Origin: Planomonospora parontospora
GTDB lineage: Bacteria; Actinomycetota; Actinomycetes; Streptosporangiales; Streptosporangiaceae
Length of the DNA: 64,000 nucleotides
Reading direction: 5' to 3'
Assembly: GCA_014647935.1 (NCBI GenBank)
Contig: BMQD01000006.1
Location: 307,469-371,468 of the forward strand
In this document: piece by piece, positions 1-8,513 of the stretch
Position numbering within the stretch: position 1 is the stretch's first letter
Layout: each line of letters opens with the position of its first letter
The notes under the pieces: generated by a model
Databases searched by the model: none
Told to the model about the DNA's origin: nothing
What the model saw: only the letters and a program-made list of their open reading frames with translations
Made by a program: the position numbers and the translations under genes

Positions 1-2
1 TG

Positions 3-431
3 GACGTGTCGGTCCAGGCGGGCGTGGTGAACCTGCTGGAGGACCTGCAGGAGCGGCTCGGCCTGGCCTACATCTTCATCGCGCACGACCTGTCGGTGGT
101 CCGCCACATCTCCGACCGGGTCGCGGTGATGTACCTGGGCAAGGTCATCGAGACCGGTCCCCGGGACGACCTCTACGACCGCCCCGCGCACCCCTACACG
201 CAGGCGCTCCTCTCGGCCGCCCCCACGGCCAACCCGAAGGAGGAGCGCGCCCGCGAGCGCGTCATCCTCACCGGCGACGTGCCCAGCCCCCTGAACCCGC
301 CGAGCGGCTGCCGCTTCCGCACCCGCTGCTGGAAGGCCCAGGAGATCTGCGCCGTCGAGGAGCCCGCACTCGTCGACCGGGGCAACGGCCACCCGGTGGC
401 CTGCCACTTCGCGGAGGTCACCGCCCGCTGA
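3..431 (+). CDS. Oligopeptide/dipeptide ABC transporter ATP-binding protein (3' part only)
   Basis: The window opens inside this gene, so the Walker A motif and the signature motif lie outside. The frame starts with DVSVQA, the segment just after Walker B in DppD/DppF/OppF-type ATPases. Then come the switch histidine in [10 protein letters not shown] and the family's C-terminal oligopeptide-transporter tail, with PHPYTQALL-like [10 protein letters not shown] and a Cys-rich end (CRFRTRC, later C and CHF). The subunit would energise peptide import from the cytoplasmic face of the membrane. Its permease and binding-protein genes should lie upstream, outside this window. Either the DppF- or OppF-type name fits; the substrate cannot be read from this piece. 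Confidence 0.9.
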   Translation, partial: DVSVQAGVVNLLEDLQERLGLAYIFIAHDLSVVRHISDRVAVMYLGKVIETGPRDDLYDRPAHPYTQALLSAAPTANPKEERARERVILTGDVPSPLNPPSGCRFRTRCWKAQEICAVEEPALVDRGNGHPVACHFAEVTAR

Positions 432-436
432 CCGTG

Positions 437-481
437 CCTCCGGGGCCTCCGGGGGCCTCCGGGGGCCTCCGGGGGCCTCCG
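437..481. repeat. 10-bp tandem repeat, about 4.5 copies
   Basis: The unit CCTCCGGGGG is repeated head to tail directly after the stop codon of the ABC ATPase gene. The first copy is one G short. A second short repeat (CCCCTATGGG twice) follows at about 486-504. It is non-coding and lies in the gap before the SARP gene. It belongs to a recurring pattern here of small tandem duplications beside stop codons. Confidence 0.8.
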
Positions 482-536
482 CGGACCCCTATGGGCCCCT
501 ATGGGGCTCTGCGGGCTTTCGCCTGCCGCACCGGAG

Positions 537-568
537 CGAGCCGTACGGGGACCCTCCCGTACGGCTCG
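537..568. terminator. Inverted repeat between the ABC ATPase and the SARP gene
   Basis: A perfect 13-bp stem (CGAGCCGTACGGG with its complement) encloses a 6-nt loop. It lies about 105 bp after the ABC stop and 70 bp before the next start, which fits transcription termination of the transporter operon. There is no T-run, as is common in high-GC actinomycetes. Confidence 0.6.
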
Positions 569-639
569 CCGCGTTCCCGGGCTCTTCCCCCGGCTCTCCG
601 GGTTCGCCGGATTCCCCCGGCTCCTGGGACAATCCCGCC

Positions 640-3600
640 ATGCGGTTCGGTGTCCTGGGGGCTCTGGAGGTCCGGCTCGGCGACGGGCGCGCTGTCGCCG
701 TCGGCGGGCCCCGGTTGCGGGCGTTGCTGGCCCTGCTGCTGCTCGACGCCGGACGGGTCGTCACCGTCGAGCGGCTGGTCGGCGGCCTCTACGGTGACGG
801 CCGGGCCCCCGGTGACTCCGTGGGAGCCCTCCAGGCGCAGGTCTCCCGGCTCCGCGCCCTCCTCGGCGACCGGGGCGACGGCGGCGAGCTGGTCGTCCGC
901 CGCCCGGCGGGCTACCTGATCGCCGTCGATCCCGAGGCCGTGGACGCGTGCCGGTTCGAGCGGCTGGCCGCCGAGGGCCGCCGGGCGCTCTCCGCCGGCG
1001 ACCCGGAGCGGGCCTCGGCGCTGCTGGAGGAGGCGCTCGGCCTCTGGCGCGGGCCCGCGCTGGCCGACGTCGGCGACGCGCCGTTCGCCGCGGCGCAGGC
1101 CGTACGGCTGGAGGAGGCGCGGCTGGCCGCCGCCGAGGACCGCGCGGAGGCCGAGCTGGCGACCGGCCGCCACCGGGAGGCGGTGACCGTGCTCCAGGAG
1201 CTGGTCGCCGCGCACCCCCTGCGGGAGCGGCCCGCCGGGCAGCTCATGCGGGCGCTGTACGCGTGCGGCAGGCAGGCCGACGCGCTGGCGGTGTTCGAGG
1301 GGATCCGGCGGCGGCTCGCCGAGGAGCTCGGCGCCGACCCGTCCGCCGGACTGACCGCGACCCACCTCGCGATCCTGCGGGCCGAGCCCTCCCTCGCCCC
1401 CGCCGGAACCGCCGGCACCGCGGACACCGCGGATCCTCCCCCGGACCTGCCCCGCGGGCTGCCGGCCCACCTCACCCCGCTGATCGGGCGCGCGGACGAA
1501 CTGGAGCGGATCCGGGTCCTGCTCGGCGGCGGCCGGCTGGTCACGCTCACCGGTCCCGGCGGGACCGGCAAGACCAGGCTCGCCACCGAGGCCGCCGGGC
1601 GCCTGGACGGCGAGGTCTGCTTCGTGGAGCTCGGACCGCTCGGCGACGGCGCGGAGGTGCCGCAGGCGGTGCTCGGCGCGCTCGGACTGCGCGAGACCGG
1701 TCTGCTCTCGGCGCCGAACCGGCAGCAGCCCGCGCCCGACCCGACCGGCCGGCTGGTCGCCGCGCTCACCGGCCGGAGCGTCCTGCTGGTCCTCGACAAC
1801 TGCGAGCACGTGGTGGACGACGCCGCACGCCTCGCCGACCGGCTGCTGAGCGCCTGCCCGGGAGTGCGGGTGCTGGCCACCAGCCGGGAGGCGCTCGGCA
1901 TCACGGGCGAGGTGCTCTGCCCCGTCCCGCCCCTGGAACTGCCCGGACCGGGCGACCCCCCCGAGCGGGCGGCCTCGGTGCGGCTGTTCGCGGAGCGGGC
2001 CTCGGCCGTGCGACCGGACTTCACCCTCGGCTCCGGCCCGGAGTCCGGTGCGGACGACGCCACCGCCCGGGCCGTCGTGCAGATCTGCCGGTCCCTCGAC
2101 GGCCTGCCCCTGGCGATCGAGCTGGCCGCGGCCAGGCTGCGCTCACTCACCGCCGTGGAGATCGCCGCCCGGCTCGACGACCGCTTCCGGCTGCTGTCGC
2201 GCGGCAGCCGTACGGCCCAGCCCCGCCACCGGACGCTGCACGCGGTCGTGGGCTGGAGCTGGGACCTGCTGGACGAGGACGAGAGGACGATGGCCAGGCG
2301 GCTGACCGTCTTCGCGGGCGGGGCCACCCTGGAGGCCGCCGAGCGGGTCTGCGGAGTGGCCGACGCCGACGGCGTCCTCGCCTCGCTGGTGGACAAGTCC
2401 TTCGTCGAGGTGGTCGGCGGACGCTACCGGATGCTGGAGACGATCCGCGCCTTCTGCGCCGAGCGGCTCGCCGAGGCGGGCGAGGAGGAGCGGCTGCGCC
2501 GGGCCCATCTGGACCATTTCCTCGGCCTCGCCGAGACCGCCGACCCCCACCTGCGCCGCGACGGGCAGCTGGAGTGGCTGGAGCGGCTGGACCACGAGCA
2601 CGACAACCTGCACGCCGCGCTGCACCGGGCGGCCAGGGCCGGGGACCTCGGACCGGCCCTGCGGCTGCTGGCCGCCCTGACGTGCTACTGGTGGTTGCGC
2701 TCCCTGCGCAGCGAGGCGTCGGCGCTCGCCCGCGACCTCCTCGACGGGCTCGACGCCGGTCCCCCGGCCGGGCTGGCCGACGAGTACGCGCTCTGCGTGA
2801 TGACCGCCGTCTCGGGCGGCGGCGGGGACCGCCGGCTGGACGCCCACCTGGAGGCCGTCCGCAAGATCATGAACGAGCGGGACAGCATGCCCCGGCAGCC
2901 GTTCGCCAACGTCCTGTGGGCGATGGTCGCCGGCCCGCCGGAGCCGGACGTCGCCCGGGAGATGATGCGCCGCTGGGAGCGGATCGAGGTGAACGACCCG
3001 TGGCTGTCGGCGATCGGCCACTTCGGATGGGCGTACTTCCGGCTGTTCGACGGGGATCTGGAGGAGGCCGGGCAGGAGTTCGCGCTCGCGCTCGCGGACT
3101 TCCGGTCCGTCGGCGACCGGTGGGGCATGGCGCAGGCGATCTCCGGCCTGGCCGACATCGCCGGCCGGCGCGGGGAGCGGGCGAAGGCCTCCTCGCTGAC
3201 GGACCAGGCGCTGGCCCTCGCCGAGCGGCTGGGCGCCGCCATCGACGTGGCCGAGCTGCTGCACCGCCGCGCCGACGGGCGACTCCGCGACGGGGACACG
3301 GCGGGGGCGCGCGCCGACTACGAGCGGGCGGCCGAGCTCGGGCGGCGGGCGGGCGCCTGGGAGGTGCTGGCCGCCGCCCACCTCGGACTGGGCGAGATCG
3401 CCCGGTTCCGGGGCGACCTGGAGGAGGCGCGCCGCAGCTGCGAGGCGGCGCTCGCCGAGTGCTCGGCGGGGTGGTTCGACGTCGAGGAGACGCGGGCCCG
3501 CGTGTGCGTCGCGCTGGGGTGGGTGGCCGAGGCGGAGGGCGACGCCGCCGGGGCCCTGGCCTGGTACCGGCGGGCGTTCACGACCGGGCGCGGCGTCCGC

Positions 3601-3906
3601 GACCTGACTCTGGCGGCCCGCGTCGCCGAAGGCCTCGCCGGGGTGGCGCTGCTGGAGCGGGACGGCGAGCGGGCCGCCCTGCTGCTGGGCGCGGGCGCCG
3701 CGCTGCGGGGTCTTCCATCCGCGAACGATCCCGACGCCGCCCGGGTGGCCGGTCGATGCCGCGCCCTGATCGGCGGCGCCGCCTACGAGGCGGCCCGCGC
3801 GCGGGGTGTCGAGGCGGTCCGCGGCGGCAGGTCCGTCCTCGGCGCCGTGCCGCGGCCGGCGCCGCTCACCGTCATCGGCGAGCACCTGTCCGCACTCGGC
3901 CGATGA
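640..3906 (+). CDS. AfsR/SARP-type regulator: winged helix, BTAD, NB-ARC and TPR domains
   Basis: The protein has 1088 aa. Residues 1-95 form the OmpR-like winged helix that opens SARP proteins (MRFGVLGALEV). Residues 96-245 are the bacterial transcriptional activation domain. An NB-ARC ATPase module follows, with P-loop GPGGTGKT near residue 305 and a Walker B-like LVLDNCEHV near 383. The C-terminal 400 residues are alanine- and leucine-rich TPR-like helices. Large SARPs of this layout activate secondary-metabolite or developmental genes after nucleotide-dependent oligomerisation. No biosynthetic cluster is adjacent; the next gene in the same direction is an MFS exporter. The target is therefore unknown. 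The ATG start is supported by the canonical N-terminus. Confidence 0.9.
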   Translation: MRFGVLGALEVRLGDGRAVAVGGPRLRALLALLLLDAGRVVTVERLVGGLYGDGRAPGDSVGALQAQVSRLRALLGDRGDGGELVVRRPAGYLIAVDPEAVDACRFERLAAEGRRALSAGDPERASALLEEALGLWRGPALADVGDAPFAAAQAVRLEEARLAAAEDRAEAELATGRHREAVTVLQELVAAHPLRERPAGQLMRALYACGRQADALAVFEGIRRRLAEELGADPSAGLTATHLAILRAEPSLAPAGTAGTADTADPPPDLPRGLPAHLTPLIGRADELERIRVLLGGGRLVTLTGPGGTGKTRLATEAAGRLDGEVCFVELGPLGDGAEVPQAVLGALGLRETGLLSAPNRQQPAPDPTGRLVAALTGRSVLLVLDNCEHVVDDAARLADRLLSACPGVRVLATSREALGITGEVLCPVPPLELPGPGDPPERAASVRLFAERASAVRPDFTLGSGPESGADDATARAVVQICRSLDGLPLAIELAAARLRSLTAVEIAARLDDRFRLLSRGSRTAQPRHRTLHAVVGWSWDLLDEDERTMARRLTVFAGGATLEAAERVCGVADADGVLASLVDKSFVEVVGGRYRMLETIRAFCAERLAEAGEEERLRRAHLDHFLGLAETADPHLRRDGQLEWLERLDHEHDNLHAALHRAARAGDLGPALRLLAALTCYWWLRSLRSEASALARDLLDGLDAGPPAGLADEYALCVMTAVSGGGGDRRLDAHLEAVRKIMNERDSMPRQPFANVLWAMVAGPPEPDVAREMMRRWERIEVNDPWLSAIGHFGWAYFRLFDGDLEEAGQEFALALADFRSVGDRWGMAQAISGLADIAGRRGERAKASSLTDQALALAERLGAAIDVAELLHRRADGRLRDGDTAGARADYERAAELGRRAGAWEVLAAAHLGLGEIARFRGDLEEARRSCEAALAECSAGWFDVEETRARVCVALGWVAEAEGDAAGALAWYRRAFTTGRGVRDLTLAARVAEGLAGVALLERDGERAALLLGAGAALRGLPSANDPDAARVAGRCRALIGGAAYEAARARGVEAVRGGRSVLGAVPRPAPLTVIGEHLSALGR

Positions 3907-4001
3907 TCCGTCAGCAGCCGGTCGATGTCCGTCGGCGCTCGGTCGGTGATCCGTCAGCAGCCGGTCGGTGCCCGTCAGTGCTCGGTCGGTGATCCGTCAG
4001 C
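3903..4001. repeat. 43-bp imperfect tandem repeat, 2.3 copies, on the SARP stop codon
   Basis: Copies begin at 3903, 3946 and 3989 (the last partial). The unit opens with (A/G)TGATCCGTCAGC and ends with GCTCGGTCG. The first copy overlaps the TGA of the SARP gene and the array fills the gap before the MFS start. No clear ribosome binding site is visible for the MFS gene within it. Confidence 0.85.
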
Positions 4002-4022
4002 GCCGTCGCCGACGCTGACGGC

Positions 4023-5549
4023 ATGAGAAACGACTCCCGCAAGTGGGGCACGCTCGTGATCGCGTGCCTGGCCATGCTGATGCTCTCCGTCGACCTGACC
4101 GTGCTCCACCTCGCCGTGCCCAAGCTGGTCGAGGACCTGGCCCCGTCGGCGACCCAGCAGCTCTGGATCGCCGACGTGTACGGCTTCGCGCTGGCCGGGC
4201 TGCTGGTCACCATGGGCAACCTGGGTGACCGGATCGGCCGCAGGCGGCTGCTGCTCTTCGGCACGGCCGCGTTCGGCGCGGCCTCCCTGCTGACCGCCTA
4301 CGCCCCCACCCCCGAACTGCTCATCGCCGCGCGGGCGCTGCTGGGCGTCGCGGGGGCCACCATCATGCCGTCGACCCTCTCGCTGATCCGCAACGTCTTC
4401 ACCGACTCCGCGGAGCGGACCACCGCGGTGGGCATCTGGAGCAGCATCGGCGCGGCCGGCTTCGCCCTCGGCCCGCTGGTGGGCGGCGCCCTGCTGAACG
4501 AGTTCTTCTGGGGATCGGTCTTCCTGGTCAACCTGCCGGTGGTCGCGGTGATCCTCGTCGCGGGGCTGGCCGTGCTGCCCGAATCGCGCAACCCCCGCCC
4601 CGGCCGGATCGACCTGGTCAGCGTGCCGCTCTCCTTCACCGGGATCGTCGCGGTCGTCTACGCGCTGAAGGAGGCCGCCCACGGGGGAGCCGGCCAGACC
4701 GCGGTGATCGCGGCGGCCGTGGTCGGCGTCGTCACGCTGGCGGTGTTCGTCCGCCGTCAGGCCCGGCTGGCCGAGCCGCTCATCGACGTCCGGCTCTTCC
4801 GCAACCACGCCTTCTCCGCCGCGGTGGGCTCCACCCTCGTCGCCATGTTCGCCATGATCGCCATGTCCCTCCTCTTCGCCCAGTACTTCCAGCTCGTCCT
4901 GGGCTGGTCGCCGCTGGCGGCGGGCCTGGCGGGCCTGCCCGGCGGGGTGGGGGCCGCGATCGGCGGCTCGGCCGCGGCCCCGCTGATCACCCGGATGGGA
5001 CGCGCCCGGACCGTCGCGCTGGGCATGGCGCTGGCCGCGGCCGGGTTCGCCCTCTACAGCCGGGTGGGCCTCGAGGTCCACTACCCCTACCTCGCCGCCA
5101 CGATGATCCTCACCAGCACCGGCATCGGGCTGACCTTCGCCGTCGTCAACGACACCGTCATCGCCTCGGCCCCCCGGGAGCGCGCCGGAGCCGCCGCGGC
5201 GATCTCCGAGACCGCGAGCGAGATGGGCGGCGCGCTGGGCATCGCCGTACTCGGGACCGTGCTGAGCAGTGCCTACCGCGGCGGGCTGGAGCTGCCCGCC
5301 GGGCTCCCCGCCGGAGCCGCGGAGCAGATCCGCGACACCCTCGGCGGCGCGCTCGCCACCGCCGCGACGCTGCCCGGGGAGCTCGCCGGAGCCGTCGCCG
5401 GAGCCGCGCGTCAGGCGTTCGTCGGGGCCCTGCAGACGACCGTGCTCACCGGGGCGGGCATCCTCGCCGTCCTCGCGGTGGCGTCCCTGTTCGCGCTGCG
5501 GGGCGTGCCCAAGGTCCTCGACGAGATCCCCGAGCCCAGCCGCGCCTGA
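4023..5549 (+). CDS. MFS drug exporter, DHA2 (EmrB/QacA) family
   Basis: This 508-aa membrane protein has about 14 hydrophobic helices. MFS motif A is seen as GNLGDRIGRRRLL near residue 65, after the second helix, and the TM5 region carries SSIGAAGFALGPLVGG, close to the antiporter motif C. The family pumps drugs or metabolites out in exchange for protons. The gene follows the SARP regulator on the same strand with a 116-bp gap, so regulation by or with that protein is possible. The start at MRNDSRKWGT leaves a short cytoplasmic N-terminus before TM1. Confidence 0.92.
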   Translation: MRNDSRKWGTLVIACLAMLMLSVDLTVLHLAVPKLVEDLAPSATQQLWIADVYGFALAGLLVTMGNLGDRIGRRRLLLFGTAAFGAASLLTAYAPTPELLIAARALLGVAGATIMPSTLSLIRNVFTDSAERTTAVGIWSSIGAAGFALGPLVGGALLNEFFWGSVFLVNLPVVAVILVAGLAVLPESRNPRPGRIDLVSVPLSFTGIVAVVYALKEAAHGGAGQTAVIAAAVVGVVTLAVFVRRQARLAEPLIDVRLFRNHAFSAAVGSTLVAMFAMIAMSLLFAQYFQLVLGWSPLAAGLAGLPGGVGAAIGGSAAAPLITRMGRARTVALGMALAAAGFALYSRVGLEVHYPYLAATMILTSTGIGLTFAVVNDTVIASAPRERAGAAAAISETASEMGGALGIAVLGTVLSSAYRGGLELPAGLPAGAAEQIRDTLGGALATAATLPGELAGAVAGAARQAFVGALQTTVLTGAGILAVLAVASLFALRGVPKVLDEIPEPSRA

Positions 5550-5579
5550 CGCCTGCCGCCGCTCGGGGTTCCTCCGCAC

Positions 5580-5609
5580 TTGACACCACTCCGCTCGTAG
5601 TACTACGTT
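5580..5609 (+). promoter_or_regulatory. Promoter-like site with a 10-bp palindrome ahead of the DHFR-like gene
   Basis: TTGACA at 5580-5585 is a perfect -35 hexamer. About 18 bp later lies TACGTT at 5604-5609, a weak -10. Across the spacer and -10 lies the perfect palindrome GTAGTACTAC (5597-5606), with a related half site (GCACTAC) a few bases downstream. This is the placement of an operator for a small dimeric regulator. No such regulator gene is adjacent. A good Shine-Dalgarno (AGGAGT) follows before the ATG at 5652. Confidence 0.5.
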
Positions 5610-5651
5610 TCAAGCACTACACACAGAGTACTTCATCAGGAGTTATTCGAT

Positions 5652-6224
5652 ATGCGAAAGCTCGTCTACTACGTCGGCGTCTCCCTCGACGGCTACATCG
5701 CAGGCCCCGACGCCGAGTTCGACTTCTACCCGGTGTCGGAGGAGATGGCCGCCTGGATCAACGCGCGCTACCCCGAGACGCTCCCCACCCACATCCGCAG
5801 GCTCGTCGGCCTCGACGACGCGCCCAACAAGGCCTTCGACACGCTGGTGATGGGCCGCGGCACCTACGAGCCGGCCCTGGACGTCCCCACCACCAGCCCC
5901 TACTCCCACCTGCGCCAGTACGTCGTCTCCAGCACGCTGACGATCGACGACCCCACGGTGCAGGTGGAGACCGGCGACCCGATCGGGCTCGTCCGGCGGC
6001 TGAAGGCCGAGGACACCGGCATGGACGTCTACCTCTGCGGCGGCGGCAGGCTCGCCGCCTCCCTGCTCACGGAGATCGACGAGATCATCCTCAAGAGCTA
6101 CCCCGTGGTGGCCGGCGCGGGCATCCCCATGTTCGCCGGAGGGTTCCGCCCCACCCTGTTCACCCCCACCCGGCGCGAGACCTTCGGCAACGGCGCCCAG
6201 GTCACCTGGCTCACCAGGGCTTAG
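5652..6224 (+). CDS. Dihydrofolate reductase family protein (RibD C-terminal type)
   Basis: The protein has 190 aa. It opens RKLVYYVGVSLDGYIAGPDAEF, the usual first strand of the RibD_C/DHFR-like fold. A central MGRGTYEPAL matches the position of the family's MGR(x)TYE cofactor loop, and VYLCGGGRLAASLL is the later nucleotide-binding glycine stretch. Relatives are NAD(P)H-dependent reductases of unknown substrate and are common in actinomycete accessory regions. AGGAGT lies 9 bp before the ATG. A 52-aa ORF with its own strong Shine-Dalgarno follows 17 bp later and is probably co-transcribed. True folate reduction is unlikely for this subfamily. Confidence 0.88.
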   Translation: MRKLVYYVGVSLDGYIAGPDAEFDFYPVSEEMAAWINARYPETLPTHIRRLVGLDDAPNKAFDTLVMGRGTYEPALDVPTTSPYSHLRQYVVSSTLTIDDPTVQVETGDPIGLVRRLKAEDTGMDVYLCGGGRLAASLLTEIDEIILKSYPVVAGAGIPMFAGGFRPTLFTPTRRETFGNGAQVTWLTRA

Positions 6225-6241
6225 AACCACAAGGAGAGAGC

Positions 6242-6400
6242 ATGCGCATCGAACTTCCCGCCCCGATCGGCCGACCCGGGACCGACCCCCGCACCAGGTC
6301 GCCGCACCGGCACGGACACCCGGCGCGCGACCTCAAGCCCACGGCCCGGACCGATCTCTCCCGCCGCCCGGCCGCCGCCCCCCGCCGCAGCGGCTACTGA
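6242..6400 (+). CDS. Small basic Arg/Pro-rich ORF (52 aa), function unknown
   Basis: ATG at 6242 is preceded by AAGGAGAG, 6 bp upstream, one of the strongest ribosome binding sites in the window. The frame runs 52 codons to a TGA at 6398-6400. The peptide begins MRIELPAPIG and is rich in Arg, Pro, His and Ala, with no hydrophobic segment. It has no recognisable domain and no Cys. It lies 17 bp after the DHFR-like gene on the same strand, so the two look like a transcription unit. The Shine-Dalgarno is the main reason to call it. The composition could also arise from random GC-rich DNA. Confidence 0.5.
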   Translation: MRIELPAPIGRPGTDPRTRSPHRHGHPARDLKPTARTDLSRRPAAAPRRSGY

Positions 6401-6454
6401 GCGGACCGGCCTGCGACGGCGACCTGCTCGGCCGGATCCACCGACCGGGAAAAC

Positions 6455-6497
6455 GACGAGATCCCGTCCGATCGGAATGATCGGACGGGATCTCGTC
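6455..6497 (-). terminator. Rho-independent terminator of tRNA-Ala copy 1
   Basis: A perfect 19-bp stem (GACGAGATCCCGTCCGATC and its complement) encloses a 5-nt loop. On the minus strand it is followed by GTTTTCCC, so a T-run is present in the tRNA's direction. Related hairpins follow the other two tRNA-Ala copies at the same distance. Confidence 0.9.
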
Positions 6498-6508
6498 GAC
6501 GCGCTTCG

Positions 6509-6527
6509 GGCCGTTTCGACAACGGCC
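6509..6527 (-). ncRNA. Short trailer hairpin between tRNA-Ala copy 1 and its terminator
   Basis: A 7-bp stem (GGCCGTT with AACGGCC) and a 5-nt loop lie 7 nt after the tRNA 3' end on the transcript. Copy 2 has the same hairpin with a compensated pair (A-T in place of G-C) at 24286-24302. This points to a folded tRNA trailer. It is not proposed as an independent gene. Confidence 0.55.
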
Positions 6528-6533
6528 CCGAGG

Positions 6534-6606
6534 TGGAGCTATGGGGATTCGAACCCCAGACCTCCTCCATGCCATGGAGGCGCGCTACCAGCTGCGCCAT
6601 AGCCCC
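6534..6606 (-). tRNA. tRNA-Ala (anticodon GGC), copy 1 of 3
   Basis: This 73-nt cloverleaf reads on the minus strand. The acceptor stem GGGGCTA pairs with TAGCTCC and contains the G3:U70 wobble that identifies alanine tRNAs, with discriminator A. The anticodon arm is CCTCC, loop ATGGCAT, GGAGG, giving GGC. The T arm is GGGGTTCGAATCCCC. CCA is not fully encoded (ACCT follows). The 73 bases are identical to the copies at 24310 and 34880. A possible promoter upstream on the minus strand is TTACGG, 17 bp, TATACA. Confidence 0.97.
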
Positions 6607-6718
6607 TCGGTGCGCGCTCGGGGCGTTCACCCCAGCGGCACCACGCCAGTGTATAGGACAACCGCCCGCACCCCGTAACCGCCGGGCACGGCCGACGGTC
6701 ACGGCTCCCGGGGACGGC

Positions 6719-8230
6719 CTAGCCGAGTGCGGCGGCCCGGTCGATCAGGCCGGCCAGCTCCGTCACCATCGGGTCCTCGGTCGTCTCCGCCAGGCGGGCC
6801 GCGTGCCGGCCGAGCTCGCGGAGGTCCAGGCCGGCCGTCGCCTCGCGGGAGCGCAGGTGCTCGGCGAAGGACGCGGCCACCACGTCCACCTGGAACCTGG
6901 GCGAGGTCCCCTCCCACAGGGCACCGGACAGGTCGCGCTCGTCCAGCGACCGGCTGGCCTCGGCGGGGTGACGGGTGTCGGGGTCCTGCCACCGCACGGT
7001 CGCCGTCGCCAGCTGACCGGACGCCCCGGCGCGCAGCCTCACCCGGTACAGGGCCGTCACCGAGTGGCCCGGTCCGACCTCGCCGCCGTCCCGGGCGTCG
7101 TCGCGGAAGTCCTCGGCCGCGAGCTCCCGGTTCTCGTAGCCGATGAGGCGGTACGACTCCACCACCGAGGGGTTGAAGGCGACCTGGGCCTTGGCGTCGC
7201 GGGCCCGCAGGTCGAGGGTGGTGGTGAGCCGCTCCGCGAAGACCTCGCGGGCGTCGCCGGCCGAGCCGACGTAGACGGCGGCGCCGTCGCCGTTGTCGGC
7301 CAGCTGCTCCATCAGCGCGTCGCCGTACTCGCGGCCGACCCCGACGCAGAGCAGGGTGATCCGCCTCCCGGCGGACTCCTTCACCCGGTCCAGGATGCCC
7401 TGCCAGCTCGTCTCACCGGTGTTGGCCAGGCCGTCGGAGAGCAGGATGACCCGGTTGGTGGCCATCGACCGGAAGGACCGGGCCGCCTCGGCGTACCCCT
7501 CGGCCAGCCCCGCCTCCAGGTTCGTCGACTGCCGTACGGTCAACCGCTCGACGGCCGCGTGCAGTTCGGCCCTGCCGGTGGCCGGGGTCATCGGGACGAG
7601 CGTCTCCGCCTCGTCGCTGAAGGCCACGACGGCGACCCGGTCCCCCGGCCCCAGCCGGTCGACGAGCCCGTGCAGCGACTCCCGGACCAGGTCGAGACGT
7701 CCGGGCTCGGCCATCGAGCCGGAGACGTCCACCACGAAGGTCAGGTTCGCCGGGCGCCGCGTCTCCGGGTCGGCTCCGCGGGTCTGCAGGCCGACCCGGA
7801 CCAGTGCGGCCCCGCTGCCCGGCAGGCGCGCCCCGTCCAGGTGCACGGCGAAGCCGTCGCCGCCGGGCTCGGCGTAGTCCTGCCGGAAGGAGTTGACGAA
7901 CTCCTCCGGTCTGACCTGGACGGGGTCGGGCCGGCCGCCCTCGGTGAGGACCCGCCTGGCGTGGCCGTACGAGGCGGTGTCCACGTCGAGGGCGAAGGTG
8001 GAGACCTGCCCGGGGGCGGAGTCGCGCTCTGCGGGGGCGCCGGTCTCCGCGTGCCCCGGGGCTTCGGCCTCCCGGCCCGCGGGCCGCTCCGGCGGGGCGG
8101 CGGCCTCGCCCTGCCGGATCCTCGGCTCTCCGACGGGTTTGCTGGTGCCGCTCTCCGATGACCCGCCGCACGCGGCGGCGAGCTGCAGGGCGATCACGGC
8201 GAGGGCGATGGCGAGCGGACGGGACTTCAT
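6719..8230 (-). CDS. YfbK-like von Willebrand factor A lipoprotein
   Basis: The 503-aa protein starts MKSRPLAIALAVIA, a lipoprotein signal peptide with lipobox LAAAC near residue 21, so it should be anchored on the outer face of the membrane. A vWF N-terminal region follows (FALDVDTASYGHARRVL), then a vWA domain whose MIDAS begins DVSGSM near residue 168, with LSDGLANTG later. Next is a DUF3520-type C-terminal domain around FNPSVVESYRLIGYENR. The vWA fold binds divalent metal and a protein partner; the partner is unknown. I chose the ATG at 8230 because GGAGG lies 5 bp upstream and the signal peptide then starts correctly. The upstream in-frame start adds nine residues. Confidence 0.92.
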   Translation of the reverse strand: MKSRPLAIALAVIALQLAAACGGSSESGTSKPVGEPRIRQGEAAAPPERPAGREAEAPGHAETGAPAERDSAPGQVSTFALDVDTASYGHARRVLTEGGRPDPVQVRPEEFVNSFRQDYAEPGGDGFAVHLDGARLPGSGAALVRVGLQTRGADPETRRPANLTFVVDVSGSMAEPGRLDLVRESLHGLVDRLGPGDRVAVVAFSDEAETLVPMTPATGRAELHAAVERLTVRQSTNLEAGLAEGYAEAARSFRSMATNRVILLSDGLANTGETSWQGILDRVKESAGRRITLLCVGVGREYGDALMEQLADNGDGAAVYVGSAGDAREVFAERLTTTLDLRARDAKAQVAFNPSVVESYRLIGYENRELAAEDFRDDARDGGEVGPGHSVTALYRVRLRAGASGQLATATVRWQDPDTRHPAEASRSLDERDLSGALWEGTSPRFQVDVVAASFAEHLRSREATAGLDLRELGRHAARLAETTEDPMVTELAGLIDRAAALG

Positions 8231-8347
8231 GTCGCCTCCAGAGGGGATGGGCGTCACCCCCTATGACGGCGTCCCGGCGACGCGCGCCGGGCGCTTGACC
8301 CAAGCGAGCGCGAACCGTGTCCGGCGTGTGATCGGCCCTTCCGGACG

Positions 8348-8415
8348 GGGTCCCGCGCACCGGACCCGAGCCCGCGCGCGGGCGGCGCCGGCCCGGGTCC
8401 CGCGCACCGGACCCG
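8348..8415. repeat. 21-bp direct repeat in a divergent intergenic region
   Basis: The sequence GGGTCCCGCGCACCGGACCC, plus one further G, occurs at 8348-8368 and again at 8395-8415. The gap between holds a GC-only inverted stretch. The repeat lies between the divergent vWA lipoprotein and asparagine-synthase-like genes and could be regulatory. Otherwise I see nothing in 8231-8478. Confidence 0.7.
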
Positions 8416-8478
8416 CCGCCCGGACGGTCGCACGCGAAAGCATCCGTTCACGGCGCCCGGCGTTCCCCGAAGCGCGGG

Positions 8479-8505
8479 TTGTCGCAGAAAAACACGACAT
8501 ATGAT
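8479..8505 (+). promoter_or_regulatory. Probable promoter of the asparagine-synthase-like gene (near-leaderless)
   Basis: TATGAT at 8500-8505 is a good -10. TTGTCG at 8479-8484 is a -35 candidate with a short 15-bp spacer. Transcription would begin near 8512, two bases before the ATG at 8514, which predicts a leaderless transcript. Confidence 0.4.
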
Positions 8506-8513
8506 CCAGGACC

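Noticed and set aside
640-5549. Biosynthetic gene cluster led by the SARP regulator
   Set aside because: No synthase, ligase or tailoring set follows; only one exporter and unrelated small genes are seen.
6394-6702. Minus-strand ORF covering tRNA-Ala copy 1
   Set aside because: The same pseudo-peptide (MAWRRSGVRIPIA) appears at all three tRNA copies because it is the translated tRNA.
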